A stretch of DNA of 64,000 nucleotides from Roseovarius confluentis (lineage in GTDB: Bacteria; Pseudomonadota; Alphaproteobacteria; Rhodobacterales; Rhodobacteraceae). Under the pieces are notes generated by a model. That model was not told the DNA's origin and ran no database searches. It saw only the letters and a program-made list of their open reading frames with translations. Below, one piece after another: positions 47,530 to 56,523 of this stretch (the first letter of the stretch is position 1; each line of letters starts with the position of its first letter). The DNA is taken from assembly GCF_002917925.1 (NCBI RefSeq), contig NZ_PPFE01000005.1:62001-126000 (forward strand). Direction: 5' to 3'. The translations under genes and the position numbers were made by a program.

Positions 47530-48528
47530 TCAGACCAGCAGCCCGTCCACCGGCTTCACGATTCCCGTCCGGACCTTGCGACGGTTGAGGATCGGCGCGT
47601 TCATGAATTTCAGGGTCGCCGGATGCTCGGCCTCCAGTACCCCGATCCGCACCAGCAGGGCGGCGATCGTGCAATTGGCCGCCCGCGTGCTGCCATCGGC
47701 GGCCTTCAACGCGATGCCCAGCTTCTTCGTGGGCGCAATCGCCACGAAAAAGCCCTCGGCCCCGGTCTTCAGCGCCACGGGCTCGTGGCAGGCCCTCATA
47801 AGCTCGGTACAGGCGCGCTTCTCGCCCGCCACAAGCAGCGGGTTGGCAATCATCGCCTCGCGCAGCCGCACCGCCGCATCCTGCCGCGCGCCGCCGCCTG
47901 TCGTGGCGTTGGCGAACCAGCCCATCGCCCGGCCGATTCCCCGCATCGTGGTGATCGAATTCGGCGCGTTGCAGCCATCGGGGGCAAAGCCCGGGCTGCG
48001 CTCTCCGGTCAGTTCCTCGAACGCCTCGAAACAGGCCCGCTGCACCGGGTGGTCGGGATCGACATAGTCCGGCCCGCCGTTCAGGTGCTTTGACAGGGTC
48101 ATGAAACCGGCGTGTTTGCCCGAACAGTTGTTGTGCACCTGGCAGGGCGATCCGTCGGTCTTGATCAGGTGGTTGAACGCCTCCCGGTCCTGCGGCATCT
48201 GCGGCCCGCAGCGGAAGTCGTCGTCGCTCAGGCCCAGCCCGTGAATCCACTCGTTCACCGCCTCCGTATGCACCGCCGCGCCCTGGTGTGACGCACAGGC
48301 CAGCGCCAGCTGCTGCTGGGTAAGGCCAAACGCATCCGCCGCGCCACTGTCCACCAGCGGCATCGCCTGGATCATCTTGGCCGAGCTGCGCGGATAGATC
48401 ACCGCATCCGGGTCCCCCCACGCCTCGATCACCTCGCCCTGCCCGTTGCAGATCACGGCATGGCCCAGATGCAGGCTTTCCACGATGTCTCCGCGCCAGA
48501 TTTCGGTCAGGGGAACAGCATTGGTCAC
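47530..48528 (-). CDS. L-asparaginase, AnsA/ReAV-type (asparaginase II family)
   Basis: A 332-residue enzyme unrelated to E. coli AnsB, of the rhizobial-type asparaginase family. Its marks are the Ser-Lys tandem in YPRSSAKMIQAMPLV and the zinc-site residues in HNNCSGKHAGF (Cys and Lys) and DGCNAPN (second Cys), as described for the Rhizobium etli enzymes. It hydrolyses asparagine to aspartate and ammonia. The GTG start has GGAGG at 6 nt; the open frame continues 43 codons upstream without a ribosome-binding site. No signal peptide, so cytoplasmic. Confidence 0.92.
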   Translation of the reverse strand: MTNAVPLTEIWRGDIVESLHLGHAVICNGQGEVIEAWGDPDAVIYPRSSAKMIQAMPLVDSGAADAFGLTQQQLALACASHQGAAVHTEAVNEWIHGLGLSDDDFRCGPQMPQDREAFNHLIKTDGSPCQVHNNCSGKHAGFMTLSKHLNGGPDYVDPDHPVQRACFEAFEELTGERSPGFAPDGCNAPNSITTMRGIGRAMGWFANATTGGGARQDAAVRLREAMIANPLLVAGEKRACTELMRACHEPVALKTGAEGFFVAIAPTKKLGIALKAADGSTRAANCTIAALLVRIGVLEAEHPATLKFMNAPILNRRKVRTGIVKPVDGLLV

Positions 48529-48731
48529 TTGGGGCCTCCGGTCGTCAGGCAGGTCGTCTCGGCGCGTCATTCCTGCGGCGAAAATTCGCCAATTGCACCT
48601 TTCATGTCTCGCGTGTTTCAGGCTAGTATTGCAATGTCGAGAAAGAAATGGCTGCACGTGCAGAAAATTCCGTCAGGGGATGGGGCAGCCTAAGGACAAT
48701 TGAGGTTAAGGACAGCTTGGAGGCTGGACAA

Positions 48732-49259
48732 ATGGGATCACTGAAAGCATTCGGCATCGCCGGGGCCCTTATGGCCATGGTCGCGTCGGGCGCAAGCGCA
48801 CAAGACGAAAGCACCAATCAGGTCGCCGCGAAAACCGCGTGGAGCGTGTTCGAGGATTCCGACCCGAAAGAGTGCTGGGCCGTCAGTTCGCCAACCGAAA
48901 CGGTCAATACGAAGGATGGGCGTGTTGTCGCCGTTCGCCGTGGCGACATTCTGATGATGACGTTCTTCCGGCCCGATGCCGGCGTGAATGGCCAGATCAC
49001 CTTTACCGGCGGCTACCCCTTTGCGGGCGGCTCGACAGTGAACATCAATATCGGCGGGTCCGAGTTCGAGATGTTCACCGAAGGCGAATGGGCCTGGCCC
49101 GCCAGCGCGTCGGACGACGCCAAGATCATCGCGGCGATGAAACGTGGCGCCGATGCTGTCCTGACCGCCCGCTCCTCGCGCGGGACGGTCACCAAGGACA
49201 CGTTCTCGCTCTTGGGCTACACCGCCGCTCTCGAAGAAGCCGAGAAACGCTGCCAGTAA
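48732..49259 (+). CDS. Invasion-associated locus B (IalB) family protein
   Basis: A 175-residue secreted protein: signal peptide (AFGIAGALMAMVASGASAQ), then KTAWSVFEDSDPKECWAVSS, a mid-part with GGYPFAGGSTVNINIGG and the C-terminal Cys in EAEKRC, which together match IalB-family proteins. Two Cys probably pair in the periplasm. Despite the name the family is widespread in free-living alphaproteobacteria and the role is unknown. GGAGG at 9 nt supports the start. Confidence 0.88.
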   Translation: MGSLKAFGIAGALMAMVASGASAQDESTNQVAAKTAWSVFEDSDPKECWAVSSPTETVNTKDGRVVAVRRGDILMMTFFRPDAGVNGQITFTGGYPFAGGSTVNINIGGSEFEMFTEGEWAWPASASDDAKIIAAMKRGADAVLTARSSRGTVTKDTFSLLGYTAALEEAEKRCQ

Positions 49260-49272
49260 ACGCTGCGCTGCG

Positions 49273-50229
49273 TTAACCGATAACGTCGCGCGGCGCCGCC
49301 GCGCGGCGCAAGCGGTCGTTGATCGCGCGGCCCAGGCCCGTGTCGGGAACCGGCGCCACCGCAATGCCTGTCGCACCTTTCGCATCCAGCGCGTGAAGCG
49401 CCGCGAACAGGCTCGCCGCCGCTTCCACCAAGTCGCCAGTGGGTGACAGGTTCAGATCGCTTTCCATCGGCCCGAAGCCCAGCATCACCTCGCCCGCCGC
49501 CGCCTCCGTCGCGTTCAGACGGACTGCCGCCCCCGGCGCGTAATGCGAGGTCATCTGCCCCGGCGCGGTCAGCGTGCCGCCCTCGGCGTGCCGCTCCAGC
49601 GACGTGCCCAGCGCGGCCTCGATCGCCTCGGCCGGTATGCCCCCGGGTCGCAACAGGGTCGGCGCGCCCTCCAGCCCCAGAATCGTCGATTCCAACCCCA
49701 CGTCACAGGCCCCGCCCTCGACGATCGCCTCGATCCGGCCCGACAGGCCCGCCGCCACATGCGCGGCCTCGGTCGGGCTGATCCGGCCCGACGGGTTGGC
49801 CGAGGGGGCCGCCACCGGCCCGCCGAACGTCCGCAACAGGGCCTGCGCCACCGGATGCGCCGGCACCCGTACCGCCAGCGTCGGCAGCTCCGCCGTCACC
49901 AGCGGCGACAGGCCCGCATCGCCTCGGATCGGCAACACCAGCGTAATCGCCCCGGGCCAGAAAGCCGAGGCGACGATTTCCGCCGCATCGGACCACGCCA
50001 CCAGCGTCTTCGCCGCCGCGATATCCGGCACATGCACGATCAGCGGGTTGAACCGGGGCCGCCCCTTGGCCTCGAAGATCCGCGCGACGGCCATGTCGTT
50101 CCGCGCATCCGCACCCAGCCCGTAGACCGTCTCGGTCGGAAAGGCGACAAGCCCGCCCTCGCGCCAGACCTCTGCCGCCTGCGCGTAGCCGTCCGCATCA
50201 GGGGACAGGTGTCTTGTCTCAAGTGTCAT
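49273..50229 (-). CDS. Threonylcarbamoyl-AMP synthase, Sua5 type
   Basis: Makes L-threonylcarbamoyladenylate for t6A37 of ANN-decoding tRNAs. The 318 residues contain the YrdC domain (GGLVAFPTETVYGLGADA; GRPRFNPLIVH; AAPSANPSGRISPT) and, unlike short TsaC, the C-terminal Sua5 domain (LTAPGQMTSHYAPGAAVRL). The start MTLETRHLSP is the family-like N-terminus although its Shine-Dalgarno is poor. Convergent with the ialB-family gene. Confidence 0.95.
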   Translation of the reverse strand: MTLETRHLSPDADGYAQAAEVWREGGLVAFPTETVYGLGADARNDMAVARIFEAKGRPRFNPLIVHVPDIAAAKTLVAWSDAAEIVASAFWPGAITLVLPIRGDAGLSPLVTAELPTLAVRVPAHPVAQALLRTFGGPVAAPSANPSGRISPTEAAHVAAGLSGRIEAIVEGGACDVGLESTILGLEGAPTLLRPGGIPAEAIEAALGTSLERHAEGGTLTAPGQMTSHYAPGAAVRLNATEAAAGEVMLGFGPMESDLNLSPTGDLVEAAASLFAALHALDAKGATGIAVAPVPDTGLGRAINDRLRRAAAPRDVIG

Positions 50230-50362
50230 GGTCGGTCTGACGCCGCGTTTCGGTTGCCGTGAAGGGCCGTTGCAATAGAGTTGCCCCAAGACCCACGACA
50301 CAGTTACAGATGCGCGTGCCGGATTCCAAGCCGCGCCGCCTATCGCCATTCGGGAGATACCG

Positions 50363-52078
50363 ATGCCCTACCGCGCCCCTGTCGAGGATTTCCAGTTCCT
50401 GTTCGATCACGTGGTCGGCCTTGACCGCGTCACCGCCACCGACCGCTTTGCCGAGGCGACGCCGGATGTGACGGCTGCCATCCTGTCCGAGGCCGGCAAG
50501 CTGTGCGAAGAGGTGCTGGCCCCGCTGCAACGCCCCGGCGACCTGCATCCCGCGAAACTGGAAAACGGCGTTGTGCGCACCAGCCCCGGCTATGCCGAGG
50601 GTTACAAGGCCATTGCCGAGGGCGGCTGGGTCGCCATCGCCGCCGACCCCGAGCATGGCGGCATGGGCCTGCCCATGACCGTGACCACGGCCGTGAATGA
50701 CATGATGTCGGCCGCCTGCCTGTCCCTGCAACTCAGCCCCTTGATGACCCAGGGCCAGATCGAGGCGCTGGAGCACCATGCCAGCGACGCGCTCAAGCAG
50801 ACCTACCTGCCCAAGCTGGTCAGCGGCGAATGGACCGGAACCATGAACCTGACCGAGGCGCAGGCCGGCAGCGACGTCGGAGCGCTTTCCACCAAGGCCG
50901 TGCCCAACGACGATGGCACCTACGCCATCACCGGCCAGAAAATCTATATCAGCTGGGGCGACAATGATTTCACCCCGAATGTCTGTCACCTCGTGCTGGC
51001 CCGCCTGCCCGACGCCAAACCCGGCACCAAGGGAATCAGCCTTTTCCTCGTGCCGAAATTCATCCCGGACGAGAACGGCGAGCCGGGCCGCGCCAATGAC
51101 CTCAAGGTCGTCAGCCTGGAACACAAGATGGGCCTGCATGGCAGCCCCACCGCGGTGATGCAGTATGACGGCGCGACCGGCTGGCTGGTGGGCGAGGAAC
51201 ATGACGGGATGCGCGCCATGTTCACCATGATGAACAACGCCCGCCTCGGCGTCGGAACGCAAGGCGTCGGCGTGGCCGACGGCGCCTACCAGCACGCGCT
51301 GGCATATGCGCAAGACCGCAAGCAGGGCCGCAGCACGATAGAGAACGGCACCGGCACCATCATCGACCACGCCAACGTGCGCCGGATGCTGGCCACGATG
51401 AAGGCCGAGACCTTCGCCGCCCGCGCCATCGCGCTCACCTGTGCGGCCGCCATCGACATGGAAACCGCCACCGCCGCGCCCGACTGGGCCGCACGCGCCG
51501 CCTTCCTCACCCCCATCGCCAAGGCGTTCGGCACCTATACCGGCATCGCGGTGGCCAACATGGGCATCCAGCTGCATGGCGGCATGGGCTTCATCGAGGA
51601 AACCGGCGCCGCGCAATACCTGCGCGACGTCCGCGTCACCGCAATCTACGAAGGCACCAACGGCATCCAGGCGATGGACCTCGTGGGCCGCAAGCTGATG
51701 GACGGGGGCGAGGCCGCCTATGCCATCCTCGACGAGATCGAAAGCACCGCCGAAGCCGCCCGCGCCAAGCACCCCGAGCTGGCCGAGCCCGTCTGGCAAG
51801 CCACCGAATCCCTGCGCGAGGCGACGGAGTGGATGGTCGCCCAGAACGACATGAACAACCGCTTCGCCGGCGCTGTGCCCTTCCTGCGGGCCTTCGCGCG
51901 CGTCCTTGGTGGTCACGCGCACCTGCTGGCCGCGATGCACGACACCGATGGCACCCGTGCCCGGCTGGCGCGGTTCTACATCACCCGCATCCTGCCCGAG
52001 GCGCAGGCGCATATTGCCCACGCCACCGCCGGGGCCGACGACCTCTACGCCCTCGCCCCCGAGGACTTTGCCGCCTGA
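50363..52078 (+). CDS. Acyl-CoA dehydrogenase, long C-terminal form (DmdC-like subgroup)
   Basis: A 571-residue FAD enzyme with an N-terminal MPYRAPVEDFQFLFDHV, the FAD-binding/substrate motif TMNLTEAQAGSDVG, catalytic-glutamate region RVTAIYEGTNGIQAMDLVGRK (core YEGTNGIQ) and the extra ~110-residue C-terminal domain. This architecture is that of 3-methylmercaptopropionyl-CoA dehydrogenase DmdC and its paralogues in roseobacters, which also include fatty- and aryl-acyl-CoA enzymes. Adjacency does not reveal the substrate: dmdB and dmdD are not present. Its stop overlaps the MBL gene start (TGATG). Confidence 0.88.
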   Translation: MPYRAPVEDFQFLFDHVVGLDRVTATDRFAEATPDVTAAILSEAGKLCEEVLAPLQRPGDLHPAKLENGVVRTSPGYAEGYKAIAEGGWVAIAADPEHGGMGLPMTVTTAVNDMMSAACLSLQLSPLMTQGQIEALEHHASDALKQTYLPKLVSGEWTGTMNLTEAQAGSDVGALSTKAVPNDDGTYAITGQKIYISWGDNDFTPNVCHLVLARLPDAKPGTKGISLFLVPKFIPDENGEPGRANDLKVVSLEHKMGLHGSPTAVMQYDGATGWLVGEEHDGMRAMFTMMNNARLGVGTQGVGVADGAYQHALAYAQDRKQGRSTIENGTGTIIDHANVRRMLATMKAETFAARAIALTCAAAIDMETATAAPDWAARAAFLTPIAKAFGTYTGIAVANMGIQLHGGMGFIEETGAAQYLRDVRVTAIYEGTNGIQAMDLVGRKLMDGGEAAYAILDEIESTAEAARAKHPELAEPVWQATESLREATEWMVAQNDMNNRFAGAVPFLRAFARVLGGHAHLLAAMHDTDGTRARLARFYITRILPEAQAHIAHATAGADDLYALAPEDFAA

Positions 52079-53112
52079 TGGCCGACGGAAGCAAGATCAC
52101 CACCCCCTGGGAGAGCGCACCGGAGCACGGCGCGGCGGTCGAAGTGGCCCCCGGCATCCTCTGGATCCGCCTGCCCCTGCCAATGGCGCTTGACCACGTC
52201 AACATCTACGCGCTGGACGAGGGCGACAGTTGGACCATAGTGGATACCGGCGTGCGCACCAAACGCTCCATCGCGCTGTGGGAGGACGTGCTGACCGGGC
52301 CGCTGAAAGGCAAACCGGTCTCCCGCGTGATCCTCACCCACCACCACCCCGACCATATCGGCATGGCGGGCTGGCTGATGGACCGCTTCGGCGCGGACCT
52401 CCTGATGACCCGCACCGCCTACCTGATGGCCCGGATGCTGATCCTCGATGTCGAGGATCGCCCCACGCCACAGGCGCTTGAATTCTGGCAACGCGCGGGC
52501 ATGGACCCCGAGATCTATGAGGCCCGCAAGAACGACCGACCGTTCAACTTCGCGGACAGCTGCGCGCCCATCCCGGTTGGCTACACCCGCCTGCAACAGG
52601 GCGGCACGCTCACCGCCGGCGGCCGAACCTGGGACATCCATGTGGGCCACGGCCACGCGCCCGAGCATCTGACGCTCTGGTCCCGCGACGATGCGCTTGT
52701 GATCGCGGGCGACCAGATCATCTCGTCGATCAGCCCCAATATCGGCGTCTACCCGACCGAGCCCGATGCCGACCCTTTGGGTGAATGGCTGGACAGCTGC
52801 GAACGCCTGTCTGCGCTTGCCAGACCCGATCAGCTGGTCCTGTCGGGTCACAAGCTGCCCTTCACCGGTCTGCCCACGCGGATGCGCCAACTGGCCCACA
52901 ATCATCACCACGCCCTGGAACGACTGGAAGCCCATCTCGAAACGCCGCGCACGGCCGCCGAATGCTTCCCCCCGCTCTTCAAGCGCAGGATTGACAGCGG
53001 CACCTACGGCCTTGCACTGGTCGAGGCGATTGCACACCTGAATCATCTGTATCAGGCTGGCCGCATCACGCGTCATCTGAACCCGGAAGGTGCGTGGCTC
53101 TGGAAGGTTTAA
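52078..53112 (+). CDS. MBL-fold metallo-hydrolase
   Basis: A 344-residue hydrolase with the metal motif THHHPDHIGM, a further His in VGHGHAPEHL, Asp in VIAGDQII and His in LSGHKLP, all in the glyoxalase II/LACTB2-like arrangement. A C-terminal helical region (ERLEAHLETPRTAAECFPPL) resembles the winged-helix of that branch. It is translationally coupled to the acyl-CoA dehydrogenase and may hydrolyse a related thioester; this is inference. Confidence 0.9.
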   Translation: MADGSKITTPWESAPEHGAAVEVAPGILWIRLPLPMALDHVNIYALDEGDSWTIVDTGVRTKRSIALWEDVLTGPLKGKPVSRVILTHHHPDHIGMAGWLMDRFGADLLMTRTAYLMARMLILDVEDRPTPQALEFWQRAGMDPEIYEARKNDRPFNFADSCAPIPVGYTRLQQGGTLTAGGRTWDIHVGHGHAPEHLTLWSRDDALVIAGDQIISSISPNIGVYPTEPDADPLGEWLDSCERLSALARPDQLVLSGHKLPFTGLPTRMRQLAHNHHHALERLEAHLETPRTAAECFPPLFKRRIDSGTYGLALVEAIAHLNHLYQAGRITRHLNPEGAWLWKV

Positions 53113-53125
53113 GGGGTACGCCAAC

Positions 53126-53581
53126 ATGGACGACGTGATCGAAACGACGGCAGAGTATGCAGAGAGCGCCGTTCTCGCCCGATGCCACGAGGTACATGTC
53201 GATCCGAACACACCCTGTACAGAGATTCCCGACAACCTGATCAATGAGAACGCCGGAAGCGCCAAGAGCCCCGCACAATGGGCCTACGAGCGGCTGATTC
53301 TCTACATCCAGAACTTCGAGAAGACGCTCGACAACGAGCACGAGGTCGCCATGGGCTTTGCCGGTGGCAGCCCCGGCACCCTGCGCATCGAGGGCATGGG
53401 CTATTTCGATCCCGACATCGTCACCTTCTACGGCTCAGATCCGTCGGGCGCCAAGACCCAGCTGATCCAGCATGTCAGCCAGCTTGGCGTGATGCTCCGT
53501 GCCCTGCCCAAACCACCCGAAACATCCGAGCCGGCGCGTATCGGCTTCCGCCTTGCGCAGGATCTGGAAACGTCTGCCTGA
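53126..53581 (+). CDS. DUF6173-like protein
   Basis: A 151-residue cytoplasmic protein. The central portion, AYERLILYIQNFEKTLDNEHE then GFAGGSPGTLRIEGMGYFDPD and QLIQHVSQLGVMLRALPK, fits the DUF6173 pattern as I know it. Function unknown. AAGGGG precedes the ATG, and it is 13 nt downstream of the MBL hydrolase, so it may belong to that transcript. Confidence 0.65.
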   Translation: MDDVIETTAEYAESAVLARCHEVHVDPNTPCTEIPDNLINENAGSAKSPAQWAYERLILYIQNFEKTLDNEHEVAMGFAGGSPGTLRIEGMGYFDPDIVTFYGSDPSGAKTQLIQHVSQLGVMLRALPKPPETSEPARIGFRLAQDLETSA

Positions 53582-53665
53582 CTGCGACGTTCCGGGCCGT
53601 GACAGCCGCTTTGAAATCCGTTATCCAGTCGCGAACAGTGACAACCGCACACGAGGATCGGGATC

Positions 53666-53803
53666 ATGGCCAACGAACACAAGCACGGCGAAATGGATAT
53701 CAGGGTTCAGGAAAAGACCTTCGAGGGCTTCCTGAAGGCATCGACCTACGTCGCGGCCGGCTCCATTATCTTTCTTATTCTGCTGGCGATGATAAACATC
53801 TAG
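53666..53803 (+). CDS. aa3-type cytochrome c oxidase subunit IV
   Basis: A 45-residue protein: a charged N-terminal region (MANEHKHGEMDIRVQEKTFE), GFLKASTYVA, and one transmembrane helix (AGSIIFLILLAMINI). Length and pattern match the small fourth subunit of the alphaproteobacterial aa3 oxidase (COX4_pro_2 type), which packs against the core complex without being essential for turnover. It stands alone, away from the ctaC-ctaE genes, and ends at a strong terminator. Confidence 0.9.
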   Translation: MANEHKHGEMDIRVQEKTFEGFLKASTYVAAGSIIFLILLAMINI

Positions 53804-53833
53804 GCCGCGCGTCGGCGAACCGACAGGAATGCG

Positions 53834-53867
53834 ACGCCCCCGCAGGACACTGAGGGGGCGTTTTGTT
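53834..53867 (+). terminator. Rho-independent terminator after the oxidase subunit IV gene
   Basis: ACGCCCCC then a 12-nt loop, GGGGGCGTTTTGTT: 7-8 bp GC stem followed by a U-rich tail, about 30 nt after the stop codon. Confidence 0.9.
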
Positions 53868-53899
53868 ATGTGACGCCTGCCCCGCAAAAGCGCGCCGCG

Positions 53900-54226
53900 T
53901 CACCCCACCAGGTACAGCATCAGGTAAAGCGCGACACCGCCCGATAGAATCGCCGCGATGATGTTGCGGGTCCATCCACCCACCACGACAGTGACCGCCG
54001 CCGCCACCAGCCGCGCCGGGTCCGGCTCTCCGTTCGTGGCCGCGGGCCACAAGACCAGCGGCGCCACCAGCCCGGGCAGGATCGCAACCGCGGTATAGCG
54101 CAAATGCCTGAGCAGCCATGGCGGCAGCGGCCTGTCCCCGACGATGCCGATGAAAAAGAACCGGAGCAGGTAACTGCCCAGCCCAAGAAGGACGATCACG
54201 GTCCAGATGGTTGCGGTATCCATCAC
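53900..54226 (-). CDS. azlD: AzlD family branched-chain amino acid export subunit
   Basis: A 108-residue inner-membrane protein with four hydrophobic helices; the opening WTVIVLLGLGSYLLRFFFI and the family-typical motif PPWLLRHLRYTAVAILPGLV identify AzlD. With AzlC it forms the two-component exporter of branched-chain amino acids or analogues. Its start overlaps the azlC stop (ATGATG context), so translation is coupled. Confidence 0.93.
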   Translation of the reverse strand: MMDTATIWTVIVLLGLGSYLLRFFFIGIVGDRPLPPWLLRHLRYTAVAILPGLVAPLVLWPAATNGEPDPARLVAAAVTVVVGGWTRNIIAAILSGGVALYLMLYLVG

Positions 54227-54936
54227 ACGCCCCCGTCCGGGTGTGTGCGCCGCTCGATCTCGGCGCCCGTCATCATCGCGGCAATCCCCGCCACGAAAAG
54301 GCCGAGGTTATAGGGCAAAAAGGCGAAGATCAGCGCCCCCACGACCGAGACCAGAGCCGCCGCCAGGTGCGCCCGCGTGCGGAGCATCGGCATGATGATC
54401 GCGATGAACGTGATTGGCACCGCGAAATCCAGTGCCATCCAATCGGGGATCGAACTGCCGAGCACCGCGCCAATGACCGTGAACAGGTACCAGAACGGGC
54501 AGACCGGTACGACCGTCCCCCAGAAATACAACAGCTTCTGGCGCAAGGCCCAATCCCGGTTCTCTTCGAACCGCATATGCGCCAACGCATAGCTCTGGTC
54601 GACGATGAAATACGCGGCCAGCGCCCGGTGCCACAGCGGCGCGGCCCCCAGATAGGGTGTCAGCGCGGCGGAATACATCGCCATCCGCAGGTTCACCGCC
54701 AGCGCCGAGGCCAGCACCAGGATGACCGGCGCATTGTCCACCATCAACGCCAGTGCCGTGAACTGCGCCGCCCCCGCGATGACCGCAAAGGAAAAGGTCA
54801 GCGCCTCCAGCACGTTCAGCCCGGCCTCGGTCGCCACCACGCCAAAGAGCGTGGCAAAGGGCGACACGACCAAAACAAAGGGGGCCGCATCGCGTACCCC
54901 TTTGAAGAAAATCGACTTGTCGGTTTCCGTTGTCAT
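54223..54936 (-). CDS. azlC: AzlC family branched-chain amino acid export permease
   Basis: A 237-residue inner-membrane protein with about seven hydrophobic segments: GVRDAAPFVLVVSPFATLFG at the N-terminus, FAVIAGAAQFTALALM, and YFIVDQSYALAHMRFEEN, all typical for AzlC/YgaZ. It is the large subunit of the exporter with azlD. Transcribed divergently from fdhD with a very short spacer. Confidence 0.93.
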   Translation of the reverse strand: MTTETDKSIFFKGVRDAAPFVLVVSPFATLFGVVATEAGLNVLEALTFSFAVIAGAAQFTALALMVDNAPVILVLASALAVNLRMAMYSAALTPYLGAAPLWHRALAAYFIVDQSYALAHMRFEENRDWALRQKLLYFWGTVVPVCPFWYLFTVIGAVLGSSIPDWMALDFAVPITFIAIIMPMLRTRAHLAAALVSVVGALIFAFLPYNLGLFVAGIAAMMTGAEIERRTHPDGGV

Positions 54937-54997
54937 CCGAACATCTTACGTTACCACTTACCCTAGGATGCCTATCCTGCAATTAGAGGGACCGCAA

Positions 54998-55882
54998 TTG
55001 GCGAAGACCGACACTCCGAACGCGTATATCATCGCTCCCGACCCCAAGGCACCGCGCCTGACACGGTCCGTGGAAGGCGTGGACCATGACGGCAATCCGA
55101 CGAATATCGCGGTGGTCGAGGAACGGCCTCTGACGATTTTCCTCAACGGTCAGGAAATCGTGACCGCCATGACCATCGGCGACTACCCCGACTACCTCGC
55201 CGTCGGCTTCCTGAGAAACCAGGGGATGCTCAAGGACGACGAGACGATCAAGGGCGTCGACTATGACGAGGATCTCGAAACCGTCGTCGTGCGCACCGAT
55301 GGCGAAACCACCTACGAAGAAAAGCTCAAGAAAAAGACCCGCACCTCGGGCTGTGCCGTGGGCACCGTCTTCGGCGATATGATGGAGGGGTTGGAGGACA
55401 CCACCCTGCCAGACCTGCGGGTCAAGACCTCCGACCTTTACGCGCTCGCCAGCACGATCAACCGCACGCCGTCCCTGTACCTGGAGGCCGGGGCGATCCA
55501 CGGCACCGTGCTCTGCCAGGGCGACCGCCCGCTGGTCTACATGGAGGATGTCGGCCGCCACAACGCCGTCGACAAGATCGCCGGCTGGATGCTGTCGGAA
55601 GGCGTGTCACCCGACGACAAGCTGCTCTACACCACCGGGCGCCTGACCTCGGAAATGGTCATCAAGACCGCGCTGATGGGCATCCCCGCCCTCGCCTCCC
55701 GCTCCGGCTTCACTGCCTGGGGGGTCGAGATCGCCCGCGAGGTGGGCCTCACCCTTATCGGCCGGATGCGCGGCCGGCGTTTTGTCTGCCTTGCGGGCGA
55801 GGAACGTCTGGTACGCGACGCAGACCCGTCCTCAATCCCCGATGAGGACAAGAAACACCGCCGCAAAAGCGCAGACGCATGA
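54998..55882 (+). CDS. fdhD: Formate dehydrogenase accessory sulfurtransferase FdhD
   Basis: Transfers sulfur from a cysteine desulfurase to the bis-MGD cofactor of formate dehydrogenase. The protein (294 residues from this start) has ERPLTIFLNGQEIVTAMTIG, DYLAVGFLRNQG, the active loop TRTSGCAVGTVFGDM, VYMEDVGRHNAVDKIAGW and ASRSGFTAWGVEIAREVG. The loop has a single Cys where E. coli FdhD has CxxC. I favour the TTG start with AGAGGG at 7 nt; an in-frame ATG at 54968 would add 10 residues. It heads the fdhD-mobA-mobB-moeA operon. Confidence 0.94.
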   Translation: MAKTDTPNAYIIAPDPKAPRLTRSVEGVDHDGNPTNIAVVEERPLTIFLNGQEIVTAMTIGDYPDYLAVGFLRNQGMLKDDETIKGVDYDEDLETVVVRTDGETTYEEKLKKKTRTSGCAVGTVFGDMMEGLEDTTLPDLRVKTSDLYALASTINRTPSLYLEAGAIHGTVLCQGDRPLVYMEDVGRHNAVDKIAGWMLSEGVSPDDKLLYTTGRLTSEMVIKTALMGIPALASRSGFTAWGVEIAREVGLTLIGRMRGRRFVCLAGEERLVRDADPSSIPDEDKKHRRKSADA

Positions 55883-56523
55883 CCAAGCCTTTGGGCGTGA
55901 TCCTCGCGGGCGGCCTCGCCACGCGCATGGGCGGCGGCGACAAGGGCCTGCTCCCGCTGAGTGACGGAACGATCCTCGATCAGGTCATCGCCCGCCTCGA
56001 CCCACAGGTGGCGGGCATGGCCCTGAACGCCAACGGCGACCCCGACCGCTTCGCGCATCTCGGTCTGCCGGTCCTGCCCGACTCCCTGCCCGATTTCCCC
56101 GGGCCACTTGTGGGCGTGCTGGCCGGTCTCGACTGGGCCGCGACGCAAGGCGCGGACACCATCGTTACCGTCGCAGCAGACACGCCGTTTTTTCCCGAAA
56201 ATCTCGTATCTCACCTGACCGAAACAGCGGCAGACATGACTCACCCGCTCGTCCTCGCCGCCACGCCGCGTGGCGCGGACGAGAAAACCAAGTCCATGTC
56301 CCGCTCCGGCCTCGTCCGCCATCCCACCTTCGGCCTCTGGCCCACAGCCCTGCGCGACGACCTGCGTACGGCCCTGCAGGACGGGCTGCGCAAGGTCGTC
56401 CTCTGGACCGAAAAGCATGGCGGCCGCGAGGCGCTGTTTGACATCCCGGGCGATCCGTTCTTCAACGTGAACACGCCCGAGGATCTCGCCCGCGCGCAGG
56501 ACATGATGAAAGACCGCAGATGA
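55879..56523 (+). CDS. mobA: Molybdenum cofactor guanylyltransferase
   Basis: Adds GMP to Mo-molybdopterin, giving MGD. The 214-residue nucleotidyltransferase opens with LGVILAGGLATRMGGGDKGL, the NTP-binding signature, and contains VTVAADTPFFP (metal-binding Asp) and FFNVNTPEDLARAQ near the C-terminus. It overlaps fdhD and mobB by 4 nt each (ATGA), a tight translational chain. Confidence 0.96.
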   Translation: MTKPLGVILAGGLATRMGGGDKGLLPLSDGTILDQVIARLDPQVAGMALNANGDPDRFAHLGLPVLPDSLPDFPGPLVGVLAGLDWAATQGADTIVTVAADTPFFPENLVSHLTETAADMTHPLVLAATPRGADEKTKSMSRSGLVRHPTFGLWPTALRDDLRTALQDGLRKVVLWTEKHGGREALFDIPGDPFFNVNTPEDLARAQDMMKDRR

